Under the pieces are notes generated by a model. It searched no databases. It was not told the DNA's origin and was given only the letters and a program-made list of their open reading frames with translations. From positions 39,899 to 103,898 of the forward strand of contig JAFNIV010000001.1 of assembly GCA_017601145.1 (NCBI GenBank): DNA of 64,000 bases, read 5' to 3'. This DNA is from Candidatus Brockarchaeota archaeon. GTDB taxonomy: Archaea; Thermoproteota; EX4484-205; JAAOZO01. Of the stretch, positions 35,968 through 44,475 are shown one piece after another (positions within the stretch are counted from its first letter, which is position 1; each line of letters begins with the position of its first letter). The translations under genes and the position numbers were made by a program.

Positions 35968-37518
35968 ATGGTTCTGTTTTCACTATGTTTCGAAGTGCAT
36001 CAGCCAAGAAGAATAAGAAAGGATTTTAGAAGTTGGAAGGCTAACAAAGTAAGCCCGAGTGAAGTTTTTGAAGCTTTTTTTGATTCAAAGCTAGACAAGG
36101 AAATTTTTGAAAGAGTATACAGTAAGTGCTACTTTCCAGCTACAAAAATTATTCATGATGTAATCTCAGAATTCTCAAACAAAGAGAAACCATTTAAAGT
36201 TTGCTATAGTTTTTCAGGAGTTTTTCTTGAACAACTTCAAAAGTTGCATCCTGAACTCTTAGATATTATAACAGAAATGGTAAAGACAAATCATGTAGAA
36301 CTTCTTTCTCAAACATATTACCACTCTTTAGCAAGCATTTATGTTAATGATCTCTCTGAGTTTAGGTATCAAGTTGAAGAACATAAAAAAACAATAAAAA
36401 AACTTTTTGGGTATGAAACAAAAATTTTTGAAAACACTGAACTTATATACAATAACTTAATTGCAAGAGAAGTTGCATCTTTAGGATTTGATGGAATAAT
36501 AACTGAAGGAGCCGATAGGATATTAAACGGGAAGTCTCCACATTTTCTGTATGTTTCTTCAAAAGCAAATATAAAAGTACTACTAAGAGACTACAGATTG
36601 TCAGACGATATAGCTTTTAGGTTCTCAAATAAGCAGTGGTCAGAGTATCCTTTAACAGCCTCCAAGTATGTTCAATGGGTTTCTAATATACCAGATCCTT
36701 TTGTCTTAGTTTTTGTTGATTATGAAACTTTTGGTGAACACCACTGGCCAGACTCAGGAATTCATAAGTTTTTGCAGGAGCTTCCTTACTACATTGATCA
36801 AAAGAATAACATAATTCCTTCTTTACCTAGAGAAATAGTAAGTAAAGTTCCTCCTTCAGGAGAAATAGATGTTGACGAAAATAGAGATACAATTTCTTGG
36901 GCAGATGTAAGTAGAGACTTATCAGCTTGGCTTGGAAATGAAATGCAAAAAACTATATTTAATGAAGTTTACGCAGAACATGAACTTAAACATGTGATAG
37001 AAGGACCACTAACTAAACTTTGGAGATACCTTCAAATTAGTGATAATTACTATTACATGTATACAGGTTATGGCGGACCAGCTGAAGTTCATAGATACTT
37101 TTCTGGTCCACTAGGCTTACCAGAAGACGTTTATTTCGCTTTTTCAAATGTTGTTTTTAAGTTCAAGGAACTGGTAAAAAAAGAAACACTTAAAAAAGAG
37201 AAGATACGCAAAATTTTATTGCTTGGGTTAAACAATGAAAAGGAATTTCGCTTTTCATTAAATAGAGATGTAGAACTTGGAGTTGCTGCAAGAGGTTACT
37301 TAGACTTTCTAGATGCATTAAATAGAGTATCAGCCATAAGTTTAGAATACCATACGTATAACTCTGATCTTGAAAAGTGGTTTTCGAGTTGTCTGAATGA
37401 CGAAGAAACAGCAAAGAAAATATCAAATCTAAGAAAGAAAAAGATTAGAGGTGAAAGACTGAGAAAAGAGTTGATTCGCATAATAGAAAGAAAAATAGAA
37501 AAAATAACAACTTTATAG
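35968..37518 (+). CDS. Glycoside hydrolase family 57 (alpha-amylase-like)
   Basis: A 516-aa GH57 protein. It has the N-terminal FEVHQPRR (H11-Q12-P13), the nucleophile in ENTELIYN (E158), the acid/base in FVDYETFGEHHWPDSG (D251), and a helical C-terminal domain with YYYMYTGYGGPAEVHRYFS. There is no signal peptide, so it acts inside the cell, presumably on alpha-glucans; the exact activity cannot be told from sequence. A TTTAATATTTATAA box about 30 nt before the ATG at 35968 suggests a very short leader. It is monocistronic. Confidence 0.9.
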   Translation: MVLFSLCFEVHQPRRIRKDFRSWKANKVSPSEVFEAFFDSKLDKEIFERVYSKCYFPATKIIHDVISEFSNKEKPFKVCYSFSGVFLEQLQKLHPELLDIITEMVKTNHVELLSQTYYHSLASIYVNDLSEFRYQVEEHKKTIKKLFGYETKIFENTELIYNNLIAREVASLGFDGIITEGADRILNGKSPHFLYVSSKANIKVLLRDYRLSDDIAFRFSNKQWSEYPLTASKYVQWVSNIPDPFVLVFVDYETFGEHHWPDSGIHKFLQELPYYIDQKNNIIPSLPREIVSKVPPSGEIDVDENRDTISWADVSRDLSAWLGNEMQKTIFNEVYAEHELKHVIEGPLTKLWRYLQISDNYYYMYTGYGGPAEVHRYFSGPLGLPEDVYFAFSNVVFKFKELVKKETLKKEKIRKILLLGLNNEKEFRFSLNRDVELGVAARGYLDFLDALNRVSAISLEYHTYNSDLEKWFSSCLNDEETAKKISNLRKKKIRGERLRKELIRIIERKIEKITTL

Positions 37519-37625
37519 AACCATGAACTAAAGTTGGATTATTTTATAAGACTCTTAGCAAAAAGAGGATTTTAGCTTAAACTAAAGCTTAAAAACTCTG
37601 GTGTTTCATACCTTTTAACGTAAAA

Positions 37626-38075
37626 TTGAGTATGATAGACGAGAAAGATGAAGTCATAATTAGCGCTTTAAGACAAGACTCAAATAAACCAATTTCTAGG
37701 CTATCAAAAGAAATTGGAATACCAAGAGCAACACTGCAAGATAGAATAAACAAGCTAGTTAAGCAGGGAATAATAAAGAAATTTACAATCATTCCTGACT
37801 TTGGGAAACTTGGCCGACCTGTAACTGCGTTCGTAATGGTCTCATTCCATCCTTCACCCGAAGTTTCTCAAAGAGAATTAGCAAAGCAAATTGCAACACT
37901 TCCAGAGGTTGAAGAAGTTCACTTAATTTCGGGGGAGTGGGATATTTTGGTAAAGATTAGGGTAAAGGATGTAGAATCTGCTGGCTCTTTTGTTATAGAT
38001 AAGATAAGGTCTATGAAAGGCGTAGAAAAAACAGAAACGTGTGTAAGTTTTGAGTGCGTAAAAGAAGGTCTGTAA
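37626..38075 (+). CDS. Lrp/AsnC family transcription regulator
   Basis: A 149-aa regulator with an N-terminal helix-turn-helix (DEVIISALRQDSNKPISRLS, IGIPRATLQDRINKLVKQGI) and a C-terminal RAM ligand-binding/oligomerisation domain ending in TETCVSFECVKEGL. It starts TTG 37626 or ATG 37632. The target is unknown; amino-acid metabolism or the LIV operon would be usual for the family but is guesswork. It ends 3 bp from the convergent GPN GTPase gene. Confidence 0.9.
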   Translation: MSMIDEKDEVIISALRQDSNKPISRLSKEIGIPRATLQDRINKLVKQGIIKKFTIIPDFGKLGRPVTAFVMVSFHPSPEVSQRELAKQIATLPEVEEVHLISGEWDILVKIRVKDVESAGSFVIDKIRSMKGVEKTETCVSFECVKEGL

Positions 38076-38078
38076 AAG

Positions 38079-38837
38079 CTAAGTTAGGTCACCACATGTA
38101 CAAAATGCCTCATGCAAGAGGCTATAAAGTTCATCAAGACCATCCTTACTTAAGGCAGAAGTGAAGATCAATCGTTGAACCCAAGGTACATTCGCTATCA
38201 GCTTAACTAGTTCTGAAGCAACATCTTTTAGCGTACCTATATCTTCCTTTTCGATTTCCTTAGCTAAAAAATCAGGTTCAGAAACTAACTTAGAGACAAA
38301 ACTCTTGTTTACTAGATCGCTTTTGCTGACGACTAGAACTATAGGTACGCTCATTCTTAGTTTTGTAATTACTGAAAGCAATAAAGCAGCTGCAAGACCA
38401 GAAGGAGAATTTAGAAGCCATGGATCTATTAGAAATACACCAACTGTACTTCTAATTTTTCTTAGTTTATTTAAAATGAAAGGACCCGAAGGATGAAAAA
38501 CGAAAACTTCCATTTGCCCAGGAGTATCGTAAATTATAACATCAGCACCCTCCTGCAACCTTGATAAAACTACTTCAACTTCACTAAACCTTCTTTGAAT
38601 TATTTCCATGGCTTTTAAAGTAGCACCATTTGGACCTAGGTTTTCCTTTATCATAAGATCTCTAACAGAAACCATTCTTCGAATGTCATAATCAAAAGTA
38701 TAAGTTACATTTTCTGCTCCAGGGTCAAGGTTTATAACTCTAACTGAAAAACCATATTTTTCCTTTAGCCATTGTTGGAGCGTAATTGTTAAACTTGTTT
38801 TTCCGCTGCCTGCAGTACCAAGTAAAACTACTTGCAA
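38079..38837 (-). CDS. GPN-loop GTPase (XPA-binding protein 1 family)
   Basis: A 252-aa GTPase with P-loop GTAGSGKTS (residues 7-15), INLDPGAENVTY, the family-defining Gly-Pro-Asn loop in NLGPNGATL, YDTPGQMEVF (G3) and VVSKSDLV (G4). Archaeal GPN proteins form dimers; eukaryotic relatives assist RNA polymerase II assembly. The archaeal role is unknown. It is monocistronic and divergent from glyS with a 76-bp gap. Confidence 0.92.
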   Translation of the reverse strand: MQVVLLGTAGSGKTSLTITLQQWLKEKYGFSVRVINLDPGAENVTYTFDYDIRRMVSVRDLMIKENLGPNGATLKAMEIIQRRFSEVEVVLSRLQEGADVIIYDTPGQMEVFVFHPSGPFILNKLRKIRSTVGVFLIDPWLLNSPSGLAAALLLSVITKLRMSVPIVLVVSKSDLVNKSFVSKLVSEPDFLAKEIEKEDIGTLKDVASELVKLIANVPWVQRLIFTSALSKDGLDELYSLLHEAFCTCGDLT

Positions 38838-38913
38838 TTTTTAGCTAAACTAAAGCAAGAGAGCACTATAAAAAGCTTCAGACAAAAAACTTAAGAAAGC
38901 TACGCTAAGGAGC

Positions 38914-40434
38914 TTGCCTATAAAGTTGCAGAAAGAAAGTATAATTGAAAAAGTACAAGAATTAGCAAAGAGAAGAGGATTTTTCTGGCAGTCTGCAGAA
39001 GTTTACTCTCCAGTGGGAGGTTTTTGGAACTATGGACCTTTAGGTTTAGTTTTAAAGAATAAAATCATAAGTAGTTGGAGGAAGTGGTTCGTAAAAGATG
39101 AAAATGCTTACGAAATAGAAACGTCTAACATATTACCAGAGATTGTTTGGATAGCCAGTGGACATGTTGAGAACTTTGTTGATAAAATAGTTGAATGTAA
39201 AAAATGCAAATCAAAATTTAGGGCAGACCATCTAATTGAAGATATCTTAGGGGAGAAAGAGAAGCTTGAAGGAAAAACTACTGAAGAACTAACAAGAATA
39301 ATAAGAGAAAACAAAATAAAATGTCCAAAATGTGAAGGGGAATTATCAGAAGTAAGAACTTTTAACCTTATGTTTCCAATATATGTTGGAGCATACGAAG
39401 AGATAAAGTGCTACTTAAGACCAGAAACAACTCAAGCTTCTGTTTTAGACTTTATGCAAGTTTATAGGACGCAACGAGGTAAACTGCCTTTAAAAATAGC
39501 TCAAATTGGAAAAGCATTTAGAAATGAGATATCACCTAGACAAATATTTATGAGGATGCGAGAATTTACTATGGCAGAACTTCAAATTTTCTTTAATCCA
39601 GAAGAAACAAAATATGAAGATTTTGAGAAGCTAAGCAACTATGAAGTAAACCTTTTACCCGTGGAATTAAGGCAAAAGGGAGAAGAGAATTTTGTTGGCA
39701 TAAGTGTTTCAAAAGCTCTAGAAAAAGGATGGATCCCAAACGAAATAATTGCATATTATATAGCTAAAGTTTTTGCTTTCTTTACAGAAGAACTTGGATT
39801 TAGAAAAGATTACATTAGATACAAAGAACTTCTACCAGAAGAGAGAGCACATTACGCCAAAGTACATTGGGATCTTGAAGTATACTCTAAAGACTTTGGA
39901 TGGCAAGAGTGTGTAAACAATGCATGGAGGTCAGATTACGATCTTTCAAGGCATCAAAAATTTTCTAAACAGAACTTTTCAGTTTTTGAAAATGGTAAAC
40001 GCATATTGCCTCATCTATACGAGCCAAGTTTTGGAATTGATAGAATATTTTTGCTTTTGTTAGTTAACTCATTTAGGGAGGATAAAGAAAGAACATGGCT
40101 TCAGATAAACAGAAAGTTTGCGCCATATGATGTAGGAGTGTTTCCACTTGTTTCAAAAGATGAATTAAAAACTAAAGCAAGGGAGATATACATATTGTTA
40201 AAAAATGATTTCAATATATTTTATGATGAATCAGATTCAATAGGTAGAAGATATAGAAGAGCTGATGAAGTTGGAATCCCAGCATGTATAACTATAGACT
40301 TCCAAACACTTAAAGACAATAGTGTCACGTTAAGAGATCGGGACACGATGCAACAAATAAGGACAAGAATACCAGATTTACCTGATGTTCTAAAAAAGTT
40401 TTTGAACGGCGCTAGCTTAGAAACTTTATCTTAA
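38914..40434 (+). CDS. glyS: Glycyl-tRNA synthetase (alpha2 class II)
   Basis: Charges tRNA-Gly, whose intron-bearing gene is 4 kb to the left. The 506-aa enzyme has RRGFFWQSAEVYSPVGGFWN, a zinc-like insertion (CKKCKSKFRADH and CPKCEGEL), motif 2 FRNEISPRQ, and the anticodon-binding domain ending DRDTMQQIRTRI. It starts TTG 38914 with AAGGAG 2-8 nt upstream; TTG 38926 is an alternative. No editing domain. Third codon positions are A-rich, unlike plus-strand genes beyond 44.5 kb. Confidence 0.95.
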   Translation: MPIKLQKESIIEKVQELAKRRGFFWQSAEVYSPVGGFWNYGPLGLVLKNKIISSWRKWFVKDENAYEIETSNILPEIVWIASGHVENFVDKIVECKKCKSKFRADHLIEDILGEKEKLEGKTTEELTRIIRENKIKCPKCEGELSEVRTFNLMFPIYVGAYEEIKCYLRPETTQASVLDFMQVYRTQRGKLPLKIAQIGKAFRNEISPRQIFMRMREFTMAELQIFFNPEETKYEDFEKLSNYEVNLLPVELRQKGEENFVGISVSKALEKGWIPNEIIAYYIAKVFAFFTEELGFRKDYIRYKELLPEERAHYAKVHWDLEVYSKDFGWQECVNNAWRSDYDLSRHQKFSKQNFSVFENGKRILPHLYEPSFGIDRIFLLLLVNSFREDKERTWLQINRKFAPYDVGVFPLVSKDELKTKAREIYILLKNDFNIFYDESDSIGRRYRRADEVGIPACITIDFQTLKDNSVTLRDRDTMQQIRTRIPDLPDVLKKFLNGASLETLS

Positions 40435-40942
40435 GAGTAAGAGTAAGTGCTAGTTAGCAAAACAACTTATTTTGAAGACAGGCTGATTACTGCATCAAAA
40501 TCAAAAGCAATCAGAGCAGATAAGCCATTTATAGTATATCCATCTTGAAGGATTTTCTGCACTTATTGCTATCTACCTTTACTTAGGTAGAGATTATTCG
40601 AGCCTATTGTACATTTAAGTTTCAAATCTCATCTCTGCAGGAGGTATTATTTTTGGTATTAATTCCTTCGCATAGCGTTATTCATTTTCATGGCTAAACC
40701 TTAATGCCAGTTCGTTTGGATATTTCTCCAATGTAATTCTCCAAGGAACATAAAATATCGTGATTTATCAAATTCTAAAGTAAACCAAGACTTGGAATAA
40801 GGAAAAACAACACTAATTATAAAAACGAGAGAACTTAACCCTTCTTCCGAAATAAAACAGTACTAAAAACTGCAAGGGAATAATTTAGGATTATCTAGCA
40901 AAATCGCTAGAAAATAAGAAAATCCAACCAATTTTTGAATAG
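40435..40942. other. Gap downstream of glyS, with a relic
   Basis: No intact gene. A CTACC-TTTACTTA-GGTAG inverted repeat at about 40572-40590 could form a hairpin but has no T-tract in the right place for either side. A decayed minus-strand reading frame lies at 40615-40760 (separate entry). Confidence 0.4.
40615..40760 (-). pseudogene. Possible C-terminal remnant of an unknown gene
   Basis: One minus-strand frame reads VPWRITLEKYPNELALRFSH, ENE, an in-frame TAA, then RYAKELIPKIIPPAEMRFET and a stop at 40615. The composition is that of a real protein on both sides of the nonsense codon, but upstream the frame is lost within a few codons. It may be the tail of a gene whose front was deleted. 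No family assigned. Confidence 0.3.
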
Positions 40943-41027
40943 TGCGGGGGGTGGGATTTGAACCCACGAACCCCTATGGGATGAGGGCCTGAGCCTCACG
41001 CCTTTAACCTGGCTTGGCAACCCCCGC
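40943..41027 (-). tRNA. tRNA-Leu (CAG)
   Basis: A class II tRNA of 85 nt: acceptor GCGGGGG/CCCCCGC plus A73, anticodon stem TGAGG/CCTCA around CTCAGGC (anticodon CAG), a long variable arm (CCCATAGGGG) and T-arm GTGGG-TTCAAAT-CCCAC. No intron; CCA is not encoded. It stands alone between glyS and the gene at 41256. Confidence 0.95.
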
Positions 41028-41255
41028 GATTTATTTTAACTTTTGTTTTACTAAAGAAGTATAAAAACGCTTAAAAAACTTTCCAGCCTATTAACTTAAG
41101 TTTTCAGCTAAAAACTACGACTTTAATTTCGTTTACTTTATTCAGTTCCGATAGAGAGATCTTTACTTTGAAAAATGACAAGCACGATTATGCTTTTGTT
41201 TAGTCTCTGAATACGAAATCTGCAAACTAGGAAAAGAAACGGAATATTTGGAAAA

Positions 41256-42329
41256 CTAATCTAGTTTGTTTTCAATTATGCCTTCTTCGACAAAAAACTT
41301 GTACAAGTCTTTTTCGTTTGAAAATATTCTGGTAGAATAGTACTTAAAGAAAGGACTTTCTGGACCTTCGAACACTACGTAAATGTTCTTATTATTCGAA
41401 AAACCATAAGCCATTTCTGATAAAACACCCGGGGACATTACTGGTGAAAAATAGTAGACAATTATAAAGTCGCTTTGATCTATTAGCTGGTAGTCTCTTG
41501 AAACAATTTGTTCATCGATGTCTTTTTCAACCTCCTTTATTTCATCCAAGGATAAACTTACAGTAAGTTTATCTATTTCCAATTTTATAAAGTCATTTTT
41601 CGAATTACCCGAAAGGAAGCTAAGTATGTTTGAATCTTCTATGTCATAAGGATCAAAAACAATTAAGCCTGTTTGTCTAAGTTTATCTCTAAAGAGATTT
41701 TTTTGTTCTATTTTTGATGGATCTATTCCAATGTGTGTTATAGGATAACTAAGATAAGCCTTTTTAGTATTAGGATAAAAAATCAAGTTAAATAGCGACT
41801 CTGGTGGAGTTGAAAAAGGAACTACAAAGAAGGGCTTACCTTGAAAATCTGCAATAGATTTTGTTAATATAGTTTCTTCATCTCGCCAAACAAGTATATC
41901 TTTTAATGAAAGTCTTCCTTTCCAAGCCTTTGAAGATTCCAGTTTTAGTTTTATTGAAAGCAAAGAGTCGATTACTGTTATATACATGTCAGGGTTTAAC
42001 TCTCTAAGATAGTTAAAATCGAAAGCTTGAATTAAAAATTTTCTCCACCTAAAGCAAGCATGTGTTGCAATAACAACATCCTCATACTGCGAGCACTCAT
42101 GGATTATGTGTTCAAAAACAGTTGCTCTAAGAAAATTTAATGCAGAAGGAGAAAGGTCAAGTATTTTGTTTTCCTTTATTTCGATCCCCAACTTTTCTGC
42201 AACATCAAACATCATTTTGCCTACATCAAAGATCTTAATTGATTTTTTCTTTTCTTTTGCAAACTCTGAAAATTTATTAATTAGCTCAACTCTCCCGCTG
42301 CCACTTATTCCAGTAACGACGACCTTCAG
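41256..42329 (-). CDS. P-loop kinase-like protein with apparent CTG start
   Basis: The ATG at 42215 would remove the front of the protein. Upstream, in the same frame, 38 more codons read KVVVTGISGSGRVELINKFS and on to FDVGKMMFDVAEKLG, a degenerate Walker A (GxxxxGR, Lys replaced by Arg) followed by an adenylate-kinase-like pattern. No ATG, GTG or TTG exists between this motif and an in-frame TAG; the first plausible codon is CTG at 42329, seven bases after GGTG. Residues about 195-345 (AYLSYPITHI, SPVMSPGVLSEMAYGF) recall nucleoside deoxyribosyltransferase-like folds. Function unknown. Confidence 0.7.
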   Translation of the reverse strand: MKVVVTGISGSGRVELINKFSEFAKEKKKSIKIFDVGKMMFDVAEKLGIEIKENKILDLSPSALNFLRATVFEHIIHECSQYEDVVIATHACFRWRKFLIQAFDFNYLRELNPDMYITVIDSLLSIKLKLESSKAWKGRLSLKDILVWRDEETILTKSIADFQGKPFFVVPFSTPPESLFNLIFYPNTKKAYLSYPITHIGIDPSKIEQKNLFRDKLRQTGLIVFDPYDIEDSNILSFLSGNSKNDFIKLEIDKLTVSLSLDEIKEVEKDIDEQIVSRDYQLIDQSDFIIVYYFSPVMSPGVLSEMAYGFSNNKNIYVVFEGPESPFFKYYSTRIFSNEKDLYKFFVEEGIIENKLD

Positions 42330-42487
42330 TTGAAAACACCACTAAATAGTAAGGTTAAGCCTTTAAATAAACTTTTATGGAGCAAAAAGAACACAAAAAT
42401 CCCGAAACATGATCTTTTCAACAACTTGTGGCTTTAGAATTAGCTTAAAAATTAGTTTCATGAGAAGCGTTAGAAACCAAAAAGAAG

Positions 42488-42588
42488 CGCCGAGGGCAGG
42501 ATTTGAACTTACGCCCAGAGGACTGCGCTCCCTGAAGAAGGGAACCGGATCTCGAGTCCGGCGCTTTACCTGGCTCAGCCACCTCGGC
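42488..42588 (-). tRNA. tRNA-Ser (CGA) with an intron in the T-stem
   Basis: Acceptor GCCGAGG/CCTCGGC plus G73, anticodon stem CCGGA/TCCGG around CTCGAGA (anticodon CGA), variable arm TCCCT-TCTTC-AGGGA. The T-arm only works if 14 bases are removed between the fourth and fifth base of its 5' strand: GCAG plus G then pairs perfectly with CCTGC around TTCAAAT. Read without an intron, the stem would be GTAAG/CCTGC with a mismatch and a 32-nt variable region. Mature length 87 nt. Confidence 0.88.
42509..42522 (-). other. tRNA-Ser intron (T-stem, 52/53)
   Basis: 14 nt, TCCTCTGGGCGTAA on the tRNA strand. Its removal restores GCAGG against CCTGC. I could not draw a clean symmetric bulge-helix-bulge from the flanking bases, so a relaxed form or a tertiary cue may be needed for cutting. 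Confidence 0.7.
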
Positions 42589-42624
42589 ACCAAAAGAGGA
42601 ATGAAGAAAGGGTAATTAAACTTT

Positions 42625-43854
42625 TTATTTCGAAATAAATTGAGCCAACATAGCATCTGAAGATAGTGCTTTTCTGATGGGTTCCAAGGGCGTCGCAAGT
42701 TTCATTTTTCTTGTCCTACCATGCCGTCCCATATTTTGTACTTTACTTTGAATAAGACCAAGCATTTCAAGCTCATTTAGAAGCATAGAAACTCGCCGAT
42801 ATGTAAGTTCTTGAATCCTGAGACTTGATGCTAGTGATTTGTATTTATTAAAAAGCTCACCACTTGACGGAACTTGATTATTTTGATTAAAAATTAAAAG
42901 AGCTGTTAGCAAAAGTCTTGAGTGAAGTGGAAGGGTTCTTGAAATTTCAAAAACCTGATCTTCTTCAATCTTTAATGAGGCTTCTCTTACATCTTGTTCA
43001 GTGATTGTAGGCGAGTTTCTTCTTTCAGCTATTTCTCCAGCAACTCTTAAGAGGTTTAATGCTCTCCTTGCATCACCATGTTCAGAAGCAGACATGGCAG
43101 CAACTAAATTTAAGACTTCTTTTGAAATAACGTTTTCATAAAAAGCAAGTTCTACTCTTGCGTTAAGAATATCTTTTAGTTCTTCAGCAGTATATGGTTT
43201 AAACAGGACCTCTTCTTCACTTAAAGAACTTAAAACTCTAGGATCTAAGAATTCTTTAAATGAAAGATCATTAGATATAACAACTAAGGCTAATCTTGAG
43301 TTTGAAAAAGTCTCATTTATTCTACTAAGTTCATAAAGTATATCATCACCAAAAGATTTTACAAGCGTGTCAACTTCATCAAGTATTAAAAGAACATTAG
43401 CAGGAACCTTTTGCAAGTAGCTGGTTATTCTTTTTAGTACTTCTTCTGTAGCTAGCCCAGTAAAAGGTACTTGAAGATTAAGAGAGTTAGCAAAAGAAGA
43501 AAGTATCCTATACTCAGTACCTTCAAGTCTACAGTTAATATAAGAAGCTATAAAATTAATATTTTTTTCTCTTGATTTTTGAAGCATGATCTTTGAAACA
43601 AGTTTTATAGAAGCAGTTTTTCCAGTCCCAGTTTTTCCAAAGAGAAGGGCATTAGAAGGTTTACTATTGAGGAGGAGAGGAGCAAAGATTTCACTTAATC
43701 TCCGTAGTTCGTTTTCCCTGTGAGGTAAAAAATCAGGAGTAAAATCAGGTCTTAATGCATCCCTATTTTTAAAAATGGATCTTTTTGAAAGTAATGAATC
43801 TAAATATTTTTCAATTTCGCTTGAAGAGTCTAAACTATAAGAACCAGCGTACAT
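42625..43854 (-). CDS. orc1/cdc6: Orc1/Cdc6 origin-binding initiator ATPase
   Basis: Recognises replication origins and loads MCM. The 409-aa protein has Walker A FGKTGTGKT (to T80), Walker B LLILDEVDTL near 160, sensor 1 VVISND, sensor 2 HGDARRALNLL near 265, and a C-terminal winged helix ending MGRHGRTRKMKL. Archaeal origins typically lie beside this gene. The 620-bp gap upstream (43855-44475) has ORB-like boxes and sits at a change in strand composition. T-rich third positions mark it as a leading-strand gene for a fork moving left. Confidence 0.96.
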   Translation of the reverse strand: MYAGSYSLDSSSEIEKYLDSLLSKRSIFKNRDALRPDFTPDFLPHRENELRRLSEIFAPLLLNSKPSNALLFGKTGTGKTASIKLVSKIMLQKSREKNINFIASYINCRLEGTEYRILSSFANSLNLQVPFTGLATEEVLKRITSYLQKVPANVLLILDEVDTLVKSFGDDILYELSRINETFSNSRLALVVISNDLSFKEFLDPRVLSSLSEEEVLFKPYTAEELKDILNARVELAFYENVISKEVLNLVAAMSASEHGDARRALNLLRVAGEIAERRNSPTITEQDVREASLKIEEDQVFEISRTLPLHSRLLLTALLIFNQNNQVPSSGELFNKYKSLASSLRIQELTYRRVSMLLNELEMLGLIQSKVQNMGRHGRTRKMKLATPLEPIRKALSSDAMLAQFISK

Positions 43855-43958
43855 AAACTCGAGTCTAGAGAAATAGGAATAAGAGAATAAGCATTAAGCT
43901 AAAAATAAATTGACCTTTTACTACTAAAAAATTAATTTAGAAAAAGGTAAAAATAAAA

Positions 43959-43985
43959 CACACCCACCTGTATTTCCATTGAAAG
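43959..43985 (-). promoter_or_regulatory. ORB-like box 1
   Basis: On the minus strand TTTCAATGGAAATACAGGTG followed by GGTG. It resembles the archaeal mini-ORB (TTCCAnTGGAAA-type dyad) followed by a G-rich element. It shares 11 of 14 bases with box 3 over TGGAAATACAGGTG. Likely Orc1/Cdc6 binding site. Confidence 0.55.
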
Positions 43986-44244
43986 TAAAAAATCTATGCT
44001 TCTTTTTGTGCTTTTCTTTTTGAGTAATAATAGGCTAAAGTATAATCTCCGCTGTGTTCAATACATAGGCTAAGTGAAATAATAAAAGGTTCTATGCAAA
44101 TAAAGTAAAGTTAATACTCCACTTTATTTTTTTTACTTTTTCTTTTTATCTAGCACTATTCTTATCTTCAATAGAAAACCAGGGGTCTGACTCTTCTTTT
44201 TACATTTCTCCCCTTTCTATAACCTTTATACTGTTTTTCTTAGT

Positions 44245-44259
44245 AGTTAACTGTTAACT
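44245..44259. repeat. Perfect palindrome AGTTAAC-T-GTTAACT
   Basis: Two 7-bp arms with a 1-nt centre in the middle of the origin gap. It could be a dimeric regulator site for one of the adjacent winged-helix proteins or part of the origin architecture. Nothing in sequence alone decides. Confidence 0.45.
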
Positions 44260-44265
44260 TTCTAC

Positions 44266-44292
44266 AAGAACCCCTCTATTTCTACTGAATCT
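44266..44292 (-). promoter_or_regulatory. ORB-like box 2
   Basis: On the minus strand TCAGTAGAAATAGAGGGGTT, matching 14 of 20 positions of box 1 (TCAATGGAAATACAGGTGGG), same orientation, including the G-run that follows the A/T core. Confidence 0.45.
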
Positions 44293-44417
44293 AATGAAAA
44301 AACATTTTTTTCCCTTTATCTTAGAAAAATTTTTAATATTTTTATCCCTTTTTTATTTTCAACTGTAATTTTTGTAGTTTTTGTTTCTTTTCTTAATTTT
44401 TTTGTTGTTTTTTGTTA

Positions 44418-44434
44418 TACTGGAATAAAAGGTG
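44418..44434 (+). promoter_or_regulatory. ORB-like box 3, inverted
   Basis: TACTGGAATAAAAGGTG on the plus strand, opposite to boxes 1 and 2, so the boxes face each other across the T-rich tract. Opposed ORBs around an AT-rich core are typical of studied archaeal origins. Confidence 0.45.
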
Positions 44435-44475
44435 TAAAAATATGTTAATTAACCCCTTATCCTCAGAATAAACCT

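Larger units (their letters stand above)
43855..44475. other. Probable replication origin (oriC)
   Basis: A 621-bp non-coding gap adjacent to orc1/cdc6. It is very AT-rich, with long T-tracts at 44325-44415 suited to unwinding. It holds three related ORB-like boxes (43959-43985, 44266-44292, 44418-44434), the last in opposite orientation, and a perfect palindrome at 44245-44259. Third-position preference switches across it: T/G on minus-strand genes to the left and plus-strand genes to the right. The switch was judged from sampled codons, not computed. Confidence 0.7.

Noticed and set aside
40572-40590. Intrinsic terminator after glyS
   Set aside because: The hairpin is over 130 bp past the stop and lacks a following T-run.
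41256-42215. Start of the P-loop protein at ATG 42215
   Set aside because: The 38 codons upstream are open and encode a P-loop pattern with protein-like composition, so this start would cut off a real domain.
42488-42588. Intron-free folding of tRNA-Ser
   Set aside because: It needs an A-C mismatch in the T-stem and an abnormally long variable region, while excision gives perfect pairing.
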